From Saccharothrix sp. S26 (GTDB lineage Bacteria > Actinomycetota > Actinomycetes > Mycobacteriales > Pseudonocardiaceae), in assembly GCF_021390395.1 (NCBI RefSeq), contig NZ_JAJUWT010000005.1:1-64000 (forward strand): DNA of 64,000 nucleotides, given 5' to 3'. This document shows positions 1 through 8,224 of this stretch, one piece after another (within the stretch, counting starts at the first letter, position 1; each line of letters begins with the position of its first letter). Both the position numbers and the translations under genes were made by a program. A model generated the notes under the pieces. The model worked only from the letters and a program-made list of their open reading frames with translations. It was not told where the DNA came from and did not search any database.

Positions 1-61
1 TCAGCAGGTCGTCGGTTCTGACATAGAGTGCGGTCGCGAGGGTGTCAATGTCGGTCGTCAC
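1..61 (-). mobile_element. IS982-family transposase, 5' end only (runs off window)
   Basis: Read on the minus strand from a GTG at 61, the frame stays open to the window edge and encodes about 20 residues containing DTLATALYVRTDDLL. That resembles the N-terminus of IS982-type DDE transposases of actinomycetes. Only this fragment is visible, so it cannot be told whether the element is intact, and no terminal inverted repeat could be assigned between 61 and wrbA. The call rests on recognition of a short stretch. Confidence 0.5.
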
Positions 62-123
62 AACCCGTACATCGACACCCTCGCCCCACGTCTCCAGGCG
101 TCCTAACCCTTGGAATCAATCAT

Positions 124-735
124 CTAGGAGGCGGCGCGGCCGGCCTTCAGGGCCGCGGCGGTCTCCGCCACGCGCTTGGCCTGGTAGCGGACCGCCTCCA
201 GGGCCACGTCGTTGGGTGCCTCGCTGCCGCCGACGTGGGAGGCGCCGTAGGGGTTGCCCGACTGGAACTGGATCGGGTCGGTGTAGCCGGGGGGCACGAT
301 GATGCCGCCCCAGTGGTAGAACGTGTTGCCCAGCGCCAGCAGGGTGGACTCCTGGCCGCCGTGGGCGGTGTTGGAGGCGGTGAACGCCGAGTACACCTTG
401 TCCGCGAGCTTGCCCGCGAACCACAGCGGACCGGTGGTGTCGATGAACGCCCGGAGCTGGCTGGAGGGGTTGCCGAACCGGGTCGGCGTGCCGAACAGCA
501 CCGCATCGGCCCAGTCGAGGTCGTCGTGCGCCGCCTGGACGACGTCGGCGGAGTCCTGCACGTGCTGGGCCCACGCCGGGTTGGACGCGATCGCCTCCTG
601 CGGCGCCGTCTCGGCCACCTTGCGCACGCGCACCTGCGCGCCGGCCTTCTCCGCGCCTTCCGCGGCGGCCTGCGCCAAGGCGTGTACGGTGCCGGTGGCG
701 CTGTAGTAGATGATGGCGACGTTCACGGATTCCAT
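124..735 (-). CDS. wrbA: NAD(P)H:quinone oxidoreductase, WrbA family
   Basis: A 203-residue flavodoxin-like protein of normal WrbA length. The N-terminal strand leads into the FMN phosphate loop YYSATGTV (about residues 10-17). GTPTRFGNPSSQLRAF (about 82-97) and the GGQESTL loop are the usual WrbA flavin-binding segments. The family reduces quinones by two electrons with NAD(P)H, limiting redox cycling; it is cytosolic. The start at 735 has an AAGGA about 11 bases upstream; a GTG a few codons in is an alternative. It is divergent from the ECF41 sigma gene across 200 bp, so it may belong to the same oxidative or electrophile-stress group; that link is inferred. Confidence 0.9.
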   Translation of the reverse strand: MESVNVAIIYYSATGTVHALAQAAAEGAEKAGAQVRVRKVAETAPQEAIASNPAWAQHVQDSADVVQAAHDDLDWADAVLFGTPTRFGNPSSQLRAFIDTTGPLWFAGKLADKVYSAFTASNTAHGGQESTLLALGNTFYHWGGIIVPPGYTDPIQFQSGNPYGASHVGGSEAPNDVALEAVRYQAKRVAETAAALKAGRAAS

Positions 736-936
736 GATCGGTTCTGGTTCCTTAGGTTGATCGTCTGGGCGGTGCCGGAGCGCGCGGCCGGACGAGCGGG
801 GACGGGTGGCCCCGACCCGGGCTGGAGCCGGTCTCCACCACTACGACGACGCGAGCCCTCGCTTTGTGAGGTGACGCGCGCCACTCGGTGCGTTGCCTCA
901 GACTGGCGGGAGGCGACCGAGGGGGTTGGCGACACC

Positions 937-1893
937 ATGAGCACGCACACCGAGCGGGAAGACGACGGGCTCGACCCCGGCCTGAGGGCGATCATGGGCG
1001 AGCGGCGCCTGTTGATCAACCTGGCCTACCGGCTCCTCGGCTCCCTGGCCGACGCCGAGGACGTGGTGCAGGAGACCTACGCCCGCTGGTACGCCCTGTC
1101 GCGGCAGGAGCAGGAGGCCATCGACTCCCCCGGCGCCTGGCTGACCAAGGTCGCCAGCCGCATCTGCCTCGACCAGCTCCGCTCGGCGCGGGCCCGGCGG
1201 GAGCGCTACGTCGGCGAGTGGATCCCCGAGCCGCTGCCCGACCACACCGAGTGGGTCGGCGGTCGACCGGGCGGCGCGACCGGCGACCCGGCCGACCGGG
1301 TCACGCTCGACGAGTCGATCACCATGGCGCTGCTGGTCGTGCTCGACGCGATGACGCCGGCCGAGCGCGTGGCGTTCGTCCTGCACGACGTCTTCCGCTA
1401 CCCGTTCAACGAAGTGGCCGAGATCGTCGGCCGCACGCCCGCCGCGTGCCGCCAGCTCGCCACGTCGGCCCGCCGCCGCGTGCGCGCCGCGCAAACCCCC
1501 GACGCGGCGGCGGCACGGCGTGCGGACGTCGTCCGGGACTTCAGGCAGGCGTGGGAGGCCAAGGACATCGACGCGCTCATCGGCCTGCTCGACCCCGAGG
1601 TCGTGACGGTCGCCGACGGCGGCGGCCTCGTCAGCGCCGAGCCGCGCCCGGTCCGCGGCGGCGAGCGGGTCGCGCGCTACTTCGTGGACCTGCTCGACCG
1701 CGTGCCCGGCCTGACCGTCCTCGAGCGCACGGTCAACGGCCAGCCCGGGCTGGTGACGCAGCACGACGGCGTGACGGTGACCGTGATGGCGTTCGACGTG
1801 GCGGGCGAGGTGATCAAGCACATCTGGGCGGTGCGCAACCCGGAGAAGCTGCGGCCGTGGCCGGGTGCCGCCAAGCCGGCGCCAAGCCGCTGA
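937..1893 (+). CDS. sigJ: ECF41-type RNA polymerase sigma factor (SigJ-like)
   Basis: 318 residues. Region sigma2 lies at about 20-90 with EDVVQETYARW, and sigma4 at about 130-185. A C-terminal SnoaL/NTF2-like extension spans about 195-318. The linker WIPEPLP, the DGGG motif and the near-terminal NPEKL match the signatures described for ECF41 factors, where the fused C-terminal domain controls activity instead of a separate anti-sigma factor. The ATG at 937 was chosen because the upstream part of the open frame is antisense to wrbA and does not resemble the family. The next genes (methyltransferase, CMD-like, LLM oxidoreductase, SDR) are the kind of redox and COE genes known to sit beside ECF41 factors and are probable targets. 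Confidence 0.9.
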   Translation: MSTHTEREDDGLDPGLRAIMGERRLLINLAYRLLGSLADAEDVVQETYARWYALSRQEQEAIDSPGAWLTKVASRICLDQLRSARARRERYVGEWIPEPLPDHTEWVGGRPGGATGDPADRVTLDESITMALLVVLDAMTPAERVAFVLHDVFRYPFNEVAEIVGRTPAACRQLATSARRRVRAAQTPDAAAARRADVVRDFRQAWEAKDIDALIGLLDPEVVTVADGGGLVSAEPRPVRGGERVARYFVDLLDRVPGLTVLERTVNGQPGLVTQHDGVTVTVMAFDVAGEVIKHIWAVRNPEKLRPWPGAAKPAPSR

Positions 1894-1971
1894 CCAGTCC
1901 GGGCCAAGTCCGGTGGCCGATGCTGCGACCCAACCGGCGGTGGACACAACGGACTCGAAGGATCGAGCTTG

Positions 1972-3042
1972 ATGACGCCTGAAGCCACGCTCGCGAAGTT
2001 CCGCGAACACATGGTCGGACCCGCGCGTTTCATGAACCTGCTGTCCTGCTTCGAGCTCGGCGTGATCGACGCGCTGCGGGAGAGGCCGGGACTGGACGCG
2101 GTCGAACTGGGCCGCGTGGTCGGCGCCAAACCGGACGCCGTGGAACAGCTCCTGCACCTGCCGGTCAAGGAGGGCTTCGTCGCCTACGACCCGGCGACGG
2201 GCGGCTACTCCCTCGACGCGCTGGCGGACCTGCCCCAGGCCGACCTGGACCGCGTGCTCATCTTCATGGACCTGGTCAAGGTCACCATGCTCCGGCAGCT
2301 CTACTACCTCACCGAGAGCGTCAAGGCGGGCACGGTCGTCGGCCTCAAGGAGTTCTACGGCTACGAGGGCAACCTGTTCGGCGCGGTGGCCGAGCACAAG
2401 GACCTGCGCGAGTCGTGGGCCACGGCCATGGACGCGGGCACCGCCCGGGTCGACCCGTGGTTCTTCGACAACGTCGAGATCCCGGCCGGCGCGCGGGTGC
2501 TCGACCTGGCCGGCAACACCGGCCTCGGCGCGATCAACACCTACCGGCACAAGACGTCCCCCGGGCTGCACGTGACGACGTTCGACCTGCCCGAGAAGGA
2601 GCAGGAAGCCCTGGAGAACTTCCGGGCCAACGGCGTGGCCGAGCACTGCTCGTTCATCGGCGGCGACGTGTTCCGCGAGGTGCCGACCGGGTTCGACGTC
2701 GTGCTGATCCGGCACTTCCTGACCCTGTGGGACCGCAGCGAGGTGCTCAAGATCCTGCACAACGTCAACAAGTCGCTCGACGTCGGCGGCCAGGTCAGCG
2801 TCCTGGTGCCGGTGTACCAGGACGACGTCCGCGAGCACGACTCCCGTTCGGTCGACTTCTACCCGGCGTTCTTCCTGGGCTGCGCGATGGGCCAGGGCGG
2901 GCCGCAGAAGCTGTCCACGTGGAGCGGCTGGCTGGAGGAGTGCGGCTTCGAGGTGACCGAGGTGGTCGTCGAGAACCCGACCGACATCCCGGCGGACGCC
3001 CTGCCGCTGCAAGCCGTCGTGTCGGCGCGGAAAACCGCCTGA
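1972..3042 (+). CDS. SAM-dependent class I (O-)methyltransferase
   Basis: 356 residues. The N-terminal third (about 10-100) is helical and looks like the dimerisation/winged-helix domain of small-molecule O-methyltransferases. The Rossmann part begins near residue 170 with VLDLAGNTGLG, a variant of SAM motif I (more usually a GGGxG loop), followed by TTFDLPEKE, an acidic strand end, and GGDVFREVPTGFDVVLIRHFL. The ATG at 1972 is preferred over the adjacent in-frame TTG at 1969. The substrate is unknown. It lies between the ECF41 sigma gene and the CMD-like gene on the same strand, so a role in modifying an electrophile or a secondary metabolite is possible but not shown. Confidence 0.75.
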   Translation: MTPEATLAKFREHMVGPARFMNLLSCFELGVIDALRERPGLDAVELGRVVGAKPDAVEQLLHLPVKEGFVAYDPATGGYSLDALADLPQADLDRVLIFMDLVKVTMLRQLYYLTESVKAGTVVGLKEFYGYEGNLFGAVAEHKDLRESWATAMDAGTARVDPWFFDNVEIPAGARVLDLAGNTGLGAINTYRHKTSPGLHVTTFDLPEKEQEALENFRANGVAEHCSFIGGDVFREVPTGFDVVLIRHFLTLWDRSEVLKILHNVNKSLDVGGQVSVLVPVYQDDVREHDSRSVDFYPAFFLGCAMGQGGPQKLSTWSGWLEECGFEVTEVVVENPTDIPADALPLQAVVSARKTA

Positions 3043-3100
3043 TCGACCGCGCCGGCGGGACCGACGACCGCGGGCGGGTCGGACGTGGGCGCAGCGGCTC

Positions 3101-3126
3101 CTCACATCCGACCGCCCTGCCTCGTC
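3101..3126 (+). promoter_or_regulatory. Candidate ECF41-dependent promoter
   Basis: CTCACA at 3101-3106 is followed, after exactly 16 bases, by CGTC at 3123-3126. The published ECF41 consensus, as I recall it, is TGTCACA, about 16 bases, then CGTC, so the -10 and most of the -35 match. It sits about 40 bases before the CMD-like gene, the classical ECF41 target class. Short motifs like this also arise by chance in GC-rich DNA. Confidence 0.4.
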
Positions 3127-3166
3127 GGAAGAGGTGTCAACACCGCACCAACCTGAGGAGCACACC

Positions 3167-3646
3167 GTGGAAGCTCGCCTGGACCTCTTCGGCAACCAGG
3201 TCGCGACCAAGGTCCTGAAGTACATCACCTCGGCGCACAACGTGGTCGCGAAGTCGAGCCTGCCCGCCGGGACGGCGGAGCTGATGAGGCTGCGCGCCAG
3301 CCAGATCAACGGCTGCGCGTTCTGCGTCGACATGCACACCAAGGAGGCCCTGCACGCCGGGGAGACGCCGGTGCGGCTGAGCCTGGTGGCGGCCTGGCGG
3401 GAGGCCACGATCTTCACCGAGGCCGAACGCGCGGCGCTGGAGCTGGCGGAGCAGGGCACCCGCATCGCCGACGCGGCGGGCGGCGTCACGGACGAGGCGT
3501 GGGCCAACGCCGCCAAGCACTACGACGAGGAGCAGCTCGCCGCGATGGTGGCGCTGGTCGCCATCATCAACGCCTTCAACCGCATCAACGTCATCACCCA
3601 GCTGCCCCACGCCGGCGACTACCACGCCGGCCAGGTGCTCCTCTGA
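3167..3646 (+). CDS. Carboxymuconolactone decarboxylase / AhpD-like protein
   Basis: 159 residues. The motif INGCAFCVDMHTKEA (about 44-58) carries the CxxCxxxH arrangement of AhpD-like peroxidase-associated proteins, which use the cysteine pair for thiol redox chemistry. The fold is all-helical, usually trimeric or hexameric, and cytosolic. The GTG at 3167 has GAGGAG at 3155-3160, six bases upstream, which decides it against an earlier in-frame GTG at 3134. CMD proteins are the best-known partners and targets of ECF41 sigma factors, and one lies two genes upstream. Likely role: detoxification of peroxides or reactive organic compounds. Confidence 0.88.
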   Translation: MEARLDLFGNQVATKVLKYITSAHNVVAKSSLPAGTAELMRLRASQINGCAFCVDMHTKEALHAGETPVRLSLVAAWREATIFTEAERAALELAEQGTRIADAAGGVTDEAWANAAKHYDEEQLAAMVALVAIINAFNRINVITQLPHAGDYHAGQVLL

Positions 3647-3749
3647 GGACGAGGGCACGGCCGGGACCGCCGGTGCCGTCCCACCCGAGCAGCAGGACAT
3701 CGACACCGGCGGACTCGACGTCCGCGACGGGAAGCAGAGGTTTGGAACA

Positions 3750-4646
3750 ATGAAGTTCGGTGTGTTCTCCATGAACTCCGACGAGGGCCTCGACCCGCTC
3801 GAGCTCGCCCGCGAGGCCGAGGGGCTGGGCCTGGAGTCGGCGTTCGTGCCCGACCACAGCCACGTGCCGGTGACCCGTTCTATCCGCTTCGGCGCGGGCA
3901 ACGAGCAGACCGTCAACATCGCCGAGCGCAAGGACCTCAGCGAGGGGTTCGAGGAAGCGGGCAGCGACATGCCCCGCGACTTCTACCGCAACCGCGAGCA
4001 GTTCGTGACGCTGACCGCGATGGCCGCGGTCACGTCGACCCTGCGCATCGGCACCGGGATCTGCCTGGTGGTGCAGCGGGACCCGATCTGGCTGGCCAAG
4101 CAGGTCGCCACCCTCGACCGGTTGTCGAACGGGCGGTTGATCTTCGGGGTCGGCATCGGCTCGCCGTGGAACCACGAGGAGATCCGCAACCACGGCGTCG
4201 AGTACCGCAAGCGGGTGTCGGTCATGGCCGAGCGGATGGAGGCCATGCGGCGGATCTGGACGCACGAGAAGGCCGAGTACCACGGCAAGTACGTCGACTT
4301 CGACCCGATCTACTCGTGGCCGAAGCCGGTGCAGCAGCCGGCGCCGCCGGTGTTCGTCGGCGGTGACGGCCCGACCGTGCTGGACCGGGTGCTGGCGTTC
4401 GGCGACGGGTGGATGCCCGGTCACCACGCCGACCCGGGCCTGTTCAAGGCGCGGGTCACCGAGCTGCGGGAGCGCGCGGCCGCGGCCGGTCGCGCGCACG
4501 TGGAGGTCACCGTCTTCCTCGCCCAGCTCGACTCGCTGGACGACTACCAGGAGGCGGGCGTCGACCGGGTCGTGGTGATGCTCCCGACCGGGGTGGAGCG
4601 GAAGTTCCTGAAGGACGTCGCGGACGCGATGTACAGCTCGTCCTGA
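3750..4646 (+). CDS. LLM-class (luciferase-like) F420-dependent oxidoreductase
   Basis: 298 residues, a TIM-barrel enzyme of the bacterial luciferase superfamily. The start MKFGVFSM and the conserved stretches RIGTGICLV, IFGVGIGSPWNHEE and VFVGGDG follow the F420-dependent LLM pattern (strand, cofactor-binding loop, phosphate loop). Such enzymes oxidise or reduce alcohols, ketones or electrophilic metabolites with F420 or FMN; the substrate cannot be read from sequence. The gene ends eight bases before a strong terminator hairpin, so it probably closes the transcript that starts at or after the sigma gene. Confidence 0.85.
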   Translation: MKFGVFSMNSDEGLDPLELAREAEGLGLESAFVPDHSHVPVTRSIRFGAGNEQTVNIAERKDLSEGFEEAGSDMPRDFYRNREQFVTLTAMAAVTSTLRIGTGICLVVQRDPIWLAKQVATLDRLSNGRLIFGVGIGSPWNHEEIRNHGVEYRKRVSVMAERMEAMRRIWTHEKAEYHGKYVDFDPIYSWPKPVQQPAPPVFVGGDGPTVLDRVLAFGDGWMPGHHADPGLFKARVTELRERAAAAGRAHVEVTVFLAQLDSLDDYQEAGVDRVVVMLPTGVERKFLKDVADAMYSSS

Positions 4647-4653
4647 CCGGCGC

Positions 4654-4695
4654 GGCCGAACCCCCGTCGGGCGCAGGCCCGACGGGGGTTCGGCC
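4654..4695 (+). terminator. Strong terminator hairpin
   Basis: A perfect 19-bp inverted repeat (4654-4672 with 4677-4695, loop GCAG) lies directly after the LLM oxidoreductase stop. There is no T-run, as is common for actinobacterial terminators. It separates the sigma-factor group from the SDR gene, which then needs its own promoter. Confidence 0.8.
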
Positions 4696-4798
4696 GTGCG
4701 CGCGGACCTGTGGTCCAGGTCACGCGCGCACGCTGTCACAACGACGGGCTCTCCGGTGCCTTCATGTCGTCAACCCCGGACGGCAGGAGGAAGAGACA

Positions 4799-5653
4799 GT
4801 GGGCAAGACCTGGTTCGTCACCGGTTCGTCGCGCGGCCTGGGCCGCGAGTTCGTGAAGGCCGCCCTGGCGCGCGGCGACCGGGTCGCCGCGACCGCCCGG
4901 AGCACCGCGGGCTTCGCCGACCTGGTCGCCACCTACGGCGACGCGGTGCTGCCGCTGGAGTTGGACGTGACCGACAAGGCCGCCGTCTTCGAGAACGTGC
5001 GGCGGGCCGTCGAGCACTTCGGTCGCCTCGACGTCGTCGTGAACAACGCGGGCTACGCGCAGATCGGCGCGATCGAGGAGCTCGGCGAGCGGGAGCTGCG
5101 CGACCAGCTCGAGACCAACCTGTTCGGCGCGGTGTGGGTCGTCCAGGCCGCGCTGCCGCACCTGAGGGCGCAGGGGTCCGGGCACGTCGTGCAACTGTCG
5201 TCGGCGGCCGGGCTGGTGGCGATGCCGCTCGGCGGCGCGTACCACATGTCCAAGTGGGCCGTCGAGGGCTTCAACGAGGCCCTGGCCCAGGAGGTCGCCG
5301 AGTTCGGCATCAAGGTGACCGTGGTCGAGCCCGGCGGCTTCGCCACCCGCGACGGCAAGAACCCGGACCCGCTCGCCAACGGGCACCTGGCCGAGCGCAG
5401 CCCGGTCTACGACGGCCTGCGCCGCCGGCTCGCGGGTGCGATGGCGAACCAGCCCGCCGGGGACCCGGCCGCCGCGGCACAGGCGCTGCTGGCGCTCGTG
5501 GACGCCGACAACCCGCCGCTGCGCGTCCTGTTCGGCCAGGGGTTCTACCCGATGATCCAGCGGGCCTACGCCGCCCGGCTGAAGACGTGGGACGAGTGGC
5601 AGCACCTGTCGGCGCGGGCGCACGGCCCGCTCGAACCCGCGACCGGCGCCTGA
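4799..5653 (+). CDS. Short-chain dehydrogenase/reductase (SDR)
   Basis: 284 residues. The cofactor motif TGSSRGLG is near residue 9, NNAG near 82, a catalytic Ser in QLSSAAG, and the active pair YHMSK near 147-151. This is a classical SDR with a longer C-terminal tail, as in the SDR oxidoreductases that often accompany ECF41 factors. The GTG at 4799 has AGGAGG at 4785-4790, eight bases upstream. A TGTCACA at 4734-4740 lies upstream but has no CGTC at the right distance, so an ECF41 promoter here is not supported. Reaction: NAD(P)-dependent alcohol/ketone interconversion, substrate unknown. Confidence 0.85.
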   Translation: MGKTWFVTGSSRGLGREFVKAALARGDRVAATARSTAGFADLVATYGDAVLPLELDVTDKAAVFENVRRAVEHFGRLDVVVNNAGYAQIGAIEELGERELRDQLETNLFGAVWVVQAALPHLRAQGSGHVVQLSSAAGLVAMPLGGAYHMSKWAVEGFNEALAQEVAEFGIKVTVVEPGGFATRDGKNPDPLANGHLAERSPVYDGLRRRLAGAMANQPAGDPAAAAQALLALVDADNPPLRVLFGQGFYPMIQRAYAARLKTWDEWQHLSARAHGPLEPATGA

Positions 5654-5692
5654 GCCTCTCCTCCGGACCGTCACGCCCGACGCGGCACGCGC

Positions 5693-5716
5693 GCACCCGG
5701 CGACTCCCCGGGTGCG
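5693..5716 (+). terminator. Hairpin after SDR gene
   Basis: Inverted repeat GCACCCGG (5693-5700) with CCGGGTGC (5708-5715) and a seven-base loop, 40 bases past the SDR stop codon, extendable by one base pair. A reasonable terminator without a T-run. Confidence 0.5.
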
Positions 5717-5830
5717 GCGGCTGCGGTCCTCGTGGCGCCGGTGCTGGTGGCGTCGCCCGCCCACCAGCCCGCCCGGCCCTGACGCACCCGTCAACTCCTG
5801 GCAACGGGTGCGCTACGGCAACACCACGAG

Positions 5831-5869
5831 CCGCTGCGGTGGACGTGGGCCACCCCTCCACCGCAGCGG
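5831..5869. repeat. 13-bp inverted repeat in a gene-free stretch
   Basis: CCGCTGCGGTGGA (5831-5843) is perfectly complemented by 5857-5869 across a 13-base spacer. It sits in the 5654-6287 gap, which otherwise shows only frames without coding character or recognisable similarity. It may be a terminator or the remains of a mobile end. Confidence 0.45.
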
Positions 5870-6287
5870 GCGCGCGAACCCTCGTCCGGACCGCCACACC
5901 TCCGGTCGGGCACTGCCGTCCGCAACGTCCACCCCGGACCGTGCCCGAACGCTGACGTGACCGCCGCCCCGACCCGCCGCATCCCACGATCGGGTGAGAC
6001 GGACGGCACTCCCGGACGGGAACACCGGGCCGCCCCGAGCCGTTGTGCCCAGTGGTCGGTGCGGTCCGTGTCCCCGGGCCTCACCTATCGCCTTCGCGGA
6101 ACACCGTTCGGCTGGAGCCGCGTCGAGCCACTCGCCGAGAGGCGACCGCCGCGCCGACCCCTGAACCCGCCTCCGGCCGTCGCCTCCCCCAGCGCGGCCG
6201 GAGGCTGCTCGTGGTTCGGTCGCGCCGGTGCGGGTACGTCCCCGGCATGTGCGCCAAGATCCCCGACGTGACGCCGGCCGGGTGCCG

Positions 6288-7076
6288 ATGAACCGGCCGG
6301 ACGCGTTCACCGCCGAGTACACCGCCGCCGCGGGCACCCTCGTCCACGCGGGCGTGCTGGGACCGCGCGGCGCGCCCGAGGTGGTGTGCGTGCCCGGGCT
6401 GGGTTGCTCGCACCGGTACTTCCTGCCGCTGGCCCGACGGCTGGCACCCCACTCCCACGTCACCGCGGTCGACCTGCCGGGCTTCGGCCGCACGCCCGGT
6501 CCGCCCGAGCCGCTGGACGTGCGGGGGCTGTCCCTGGCGCTGGCCGACTGGCTGCGCGCCACGGGGCGGGGCGGCGCGCTGCTGGTGGCCAACTCCGGCG
6601 GCTGCCAGGTCGTCGTGGACCTGGCCGTGCACTCCCCCGACCTGCTCGGCCCGGCGGTCCTGGTCAGCCCCACGGTCGACCGGCACGCCCGCTCGCCGCT
6701 GCGGCAGGTCGCACGGCTGGTGGCCGACATCCCCCGGGAACGGCCCTCGCTCCCCTTCGTGGTCGGCCCGGACTACCTCGCCTGTGGCCCGCGCCGGATG
6801 GCCGCGACGTTCCGCCACCTGCTGGACGACCCGGTCGAGCGCAAGCTCCACCACCTGCGCACACCGGTCGTCGTCGCACGGGGCAGCCGCGACCCGATCG
6901 TGCCCCACTCCTGGGCGGCGGAGGTCGCGGCGCTGCTGCCGCACGGCAGGCTGGCCGAGGTGCCCGGCGCGGGCCACGCCCTGAACTACTCCGCCGCCGA
7001 CGCCCTGGCCGCCGTCACGCTCCCGTTGCTGCGACGCCGGGGCACCGTGCCGTCGTGCGACCGCGGCGGCAGGTGA
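6288..7076 (+). CDS. Alpha/beta hydrolase
   Basis: 262 residues. The nucleophile elbow is SGGC inside VANSGGCQVV (about 100-109), an NSGG variant of GxSxG. The acid is in ARGSRDPIV (about 205) and the catalytic His in PGAGHALN (about 232), so the triad is complete. There is no signal peptide; cytosolic. The ATG at 6288 follows a stretch without family character. The substrate is unknown; an esterase, lactonase or C-C hydrolase would fit. It stands alone between a gap and the STAS gene. Confidence 0.8.
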   Translation: MNRPDAFTAEYTAAAGTLVHAGVLGPRGAPEVVCVPGLGCSHRYFLPLARRLAPHSHVTAVDLPGFGRTPGPPEPLDVRGLSLALADWLRATGRGGALLVANSGGCQVVVDLAVHSPDLLGPAVLVSPTVDRHARSPLRQVARLVADIPRERPSLPFVVGPDYLACGPRRMAATFRHLLDDPVERKLHHLRTPVVVARGSRDPIVPHSWAAEVAALLPHGRLAEVPGAGHALNYSAADALAAVTLPLLRRRGTVPSCDRGGR

Positions 7077-7214
7077 CCTGCGCGGTTGTGGTTCGGCCGT
7101 CCGAGACGTACCGTCGGAGGTGTCCGACCGCCACACCACGTTGCGCGCGGAGCGACGAATCGAGTTGAGCAGAAGCTCGGTTGTTGGTTCTCGTACCAAC
7201 CCGAGGAGTGCCCC

Positions 7215-7607
7215 ATGGGCGAAACCTGCACCGACAGCACCGACACGACCACCCGGATCCACCACCACGGCGGCGTCGCCGTGGTCGAGGTGACCGGCGA
7301 GGTGGACACGGCCTGGGACGCGTCGATCCGGGCGGCCGTGGCCGACCAGCTCGACCGACGACCCGCCGGCCTCGTGCTCGACCTGACCAAGGTCGACTTC
7401 TTCGGCTCCACCGGCATCCAACTGCTGGTGGAAGCCGCCCTGCGGGCCCGCGAGCTGGGCGTGGCGCTGACCGTGGCGACCGACCGGCGCCTCGTCCTGC
7501 GCCCCCTGGAGATCACGATGGTGATCGGGATGCTGGACATCCGGCCCACGCTGCGGGACGCGTTGGCGGCCCTGCGGTCCGACGACCTGTCCACGTCCCA
7601 CCGCTGA
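7215..7607 (+). CDS. STAS-domain anti-sigma factor antagonist
   Basis: 130 residues, essentially one STAS domain. VTGEVDTAWDASIR and LDLTKVDFFGSTGIQLL hold the expected phospho-acceptor Ser (DFFGST, about residue 66). The family binds anti-sigma kinases in partner-switching control of stress or developmental sigma factors; phosphorylation releases the antagonist. The ATG at 7215 has GAGGAG at 7203-7208. No anti-sigma kinase or SigB/F-type sigma gene lies beside it, so its partner is elsewhere. Confidence 0.88.
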   Translation: MGETCTDSTDTTTRIHHHGGVAVVEVTGEVDTAWDASIRAAVADQLDRRPAGLVLDLTKVDFFGSTGIQLLVEAALRARELGVALTVATDRRLVLRPLEITMVIGMLDIRPTLRDALAALRSDDLSTSHR

Positions 7608-7618
7608 CCCACGCACCG

Positions 7619-7659
7619 ACCCCTCACCGCGCCCCTCGGAGGCGAGGTGAGGGGTTTTT
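7619..7659 (+). terminator. Rho-independent terminator after the STAS gene
   Basis: ACCCCTCACC (7619-7628) pairs perfectly with GGTGAGGGGT (7646-7655), has an inner CGCC/GGCG pairing and is followed by TTTTT at 7655-7659. This is a textbook terminator, unusual here because it has a real T-run. Confidence 0.85.
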
Positions 7660-7816
7660 CGTGCCTTCCCGAATGCCTCCCGCTCCCATCCACAACATCG
7701 CCTCACCCTGCCGCGCGACCCGTGGTGCACGATTCAACCCGCCGACTCGCCACCGTCGCAGGGTTCGCCGCCGAACACCTGCCTAACCGGTAACGAGCTT
7801 TCGGGACGGGACCGTG

Positions 7817-7909
7817 ATGTCCGCCGCGCTGACGACCGGGGCGTTCGCACCGGCCGTCCACGCCGCGACGGCCCGGTACGAGGCGGAGTCCGCCACCTGC
7901 GAGGGGGAC
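7817..7909 (+). pseudogene. N-terminal remnant of a secreted CBM-bearing enzyme
   Basis: From ATG 7817 a signal-peptide-like start (AFAPAVHAA) runs into RYEAESATCEG, typical of the first strand of CBM6/CBM35 carbohydrate-binding modules. The similarity stops after about 30 residues and the frame becomes arginine-rich nonsense. It looks like the broken 5' end of a secreted glycosidase next to the polysaccharide locus. Confidence 0.4.
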
Positions 7910-7924
7910 CATCGCGTCGAACCA

Positions 7925-8085
7925 CTCGGGGTGCCACCGCGGAACTGCTCAACGACAGCCAGGGCGAGAAGCGGAACCCGACCAGCCCGACCACGACCGA
8001 CAGCGTGCCGCGGCTGCTCACCATGGTGTAGACGGCCGCTGCGCGCCAGTCGCCGAAGATGTCGCCGTAGGGGGTGGGCGAGTTG
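7925..8085 (-). pseudogene. Unrecognised gene fragment
   Basis: On the minus strand this stretch reads smoothly (segments TPYGDIFGDWRAAAVYT and GTLSVVVGLVGFRFSPW) with coding-like composition but has no complete gene around it. I do not recognise the family. With the CBM remnant on the other strand it suggests a recombination or deletion scar between 7660 and 8224, where no intact gene is present. Confidence 0.25.
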
Positions 8086-8224
8086 CCCCGGCCGCTTCGA
8101 CCGCGCCGTAGTCCGAAGTGCGGGCGCGGGCATGGCCGCCCCGCCCCGAACGAACATCGCCTGCCCCGCGCCAGGCCCGTCGTGCCCGCCCGGTCGCGAA
8201 CCCCCGCGGCCGGGCGGGCACCGG

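Noticed and set aside
898-3516. An 872-codon minus-strand frame across sigJ and the methyltransferase
   Set aside because: Antisense shadow of three recognisable genes, without ribosome-binding site or family similarity.
4734-4771. TGTCACA followed by CGTC before the SDR gene as a second ECF41 promoter
   Set aside because: The spacer is 27 bases, far from the roughly 16 expected.
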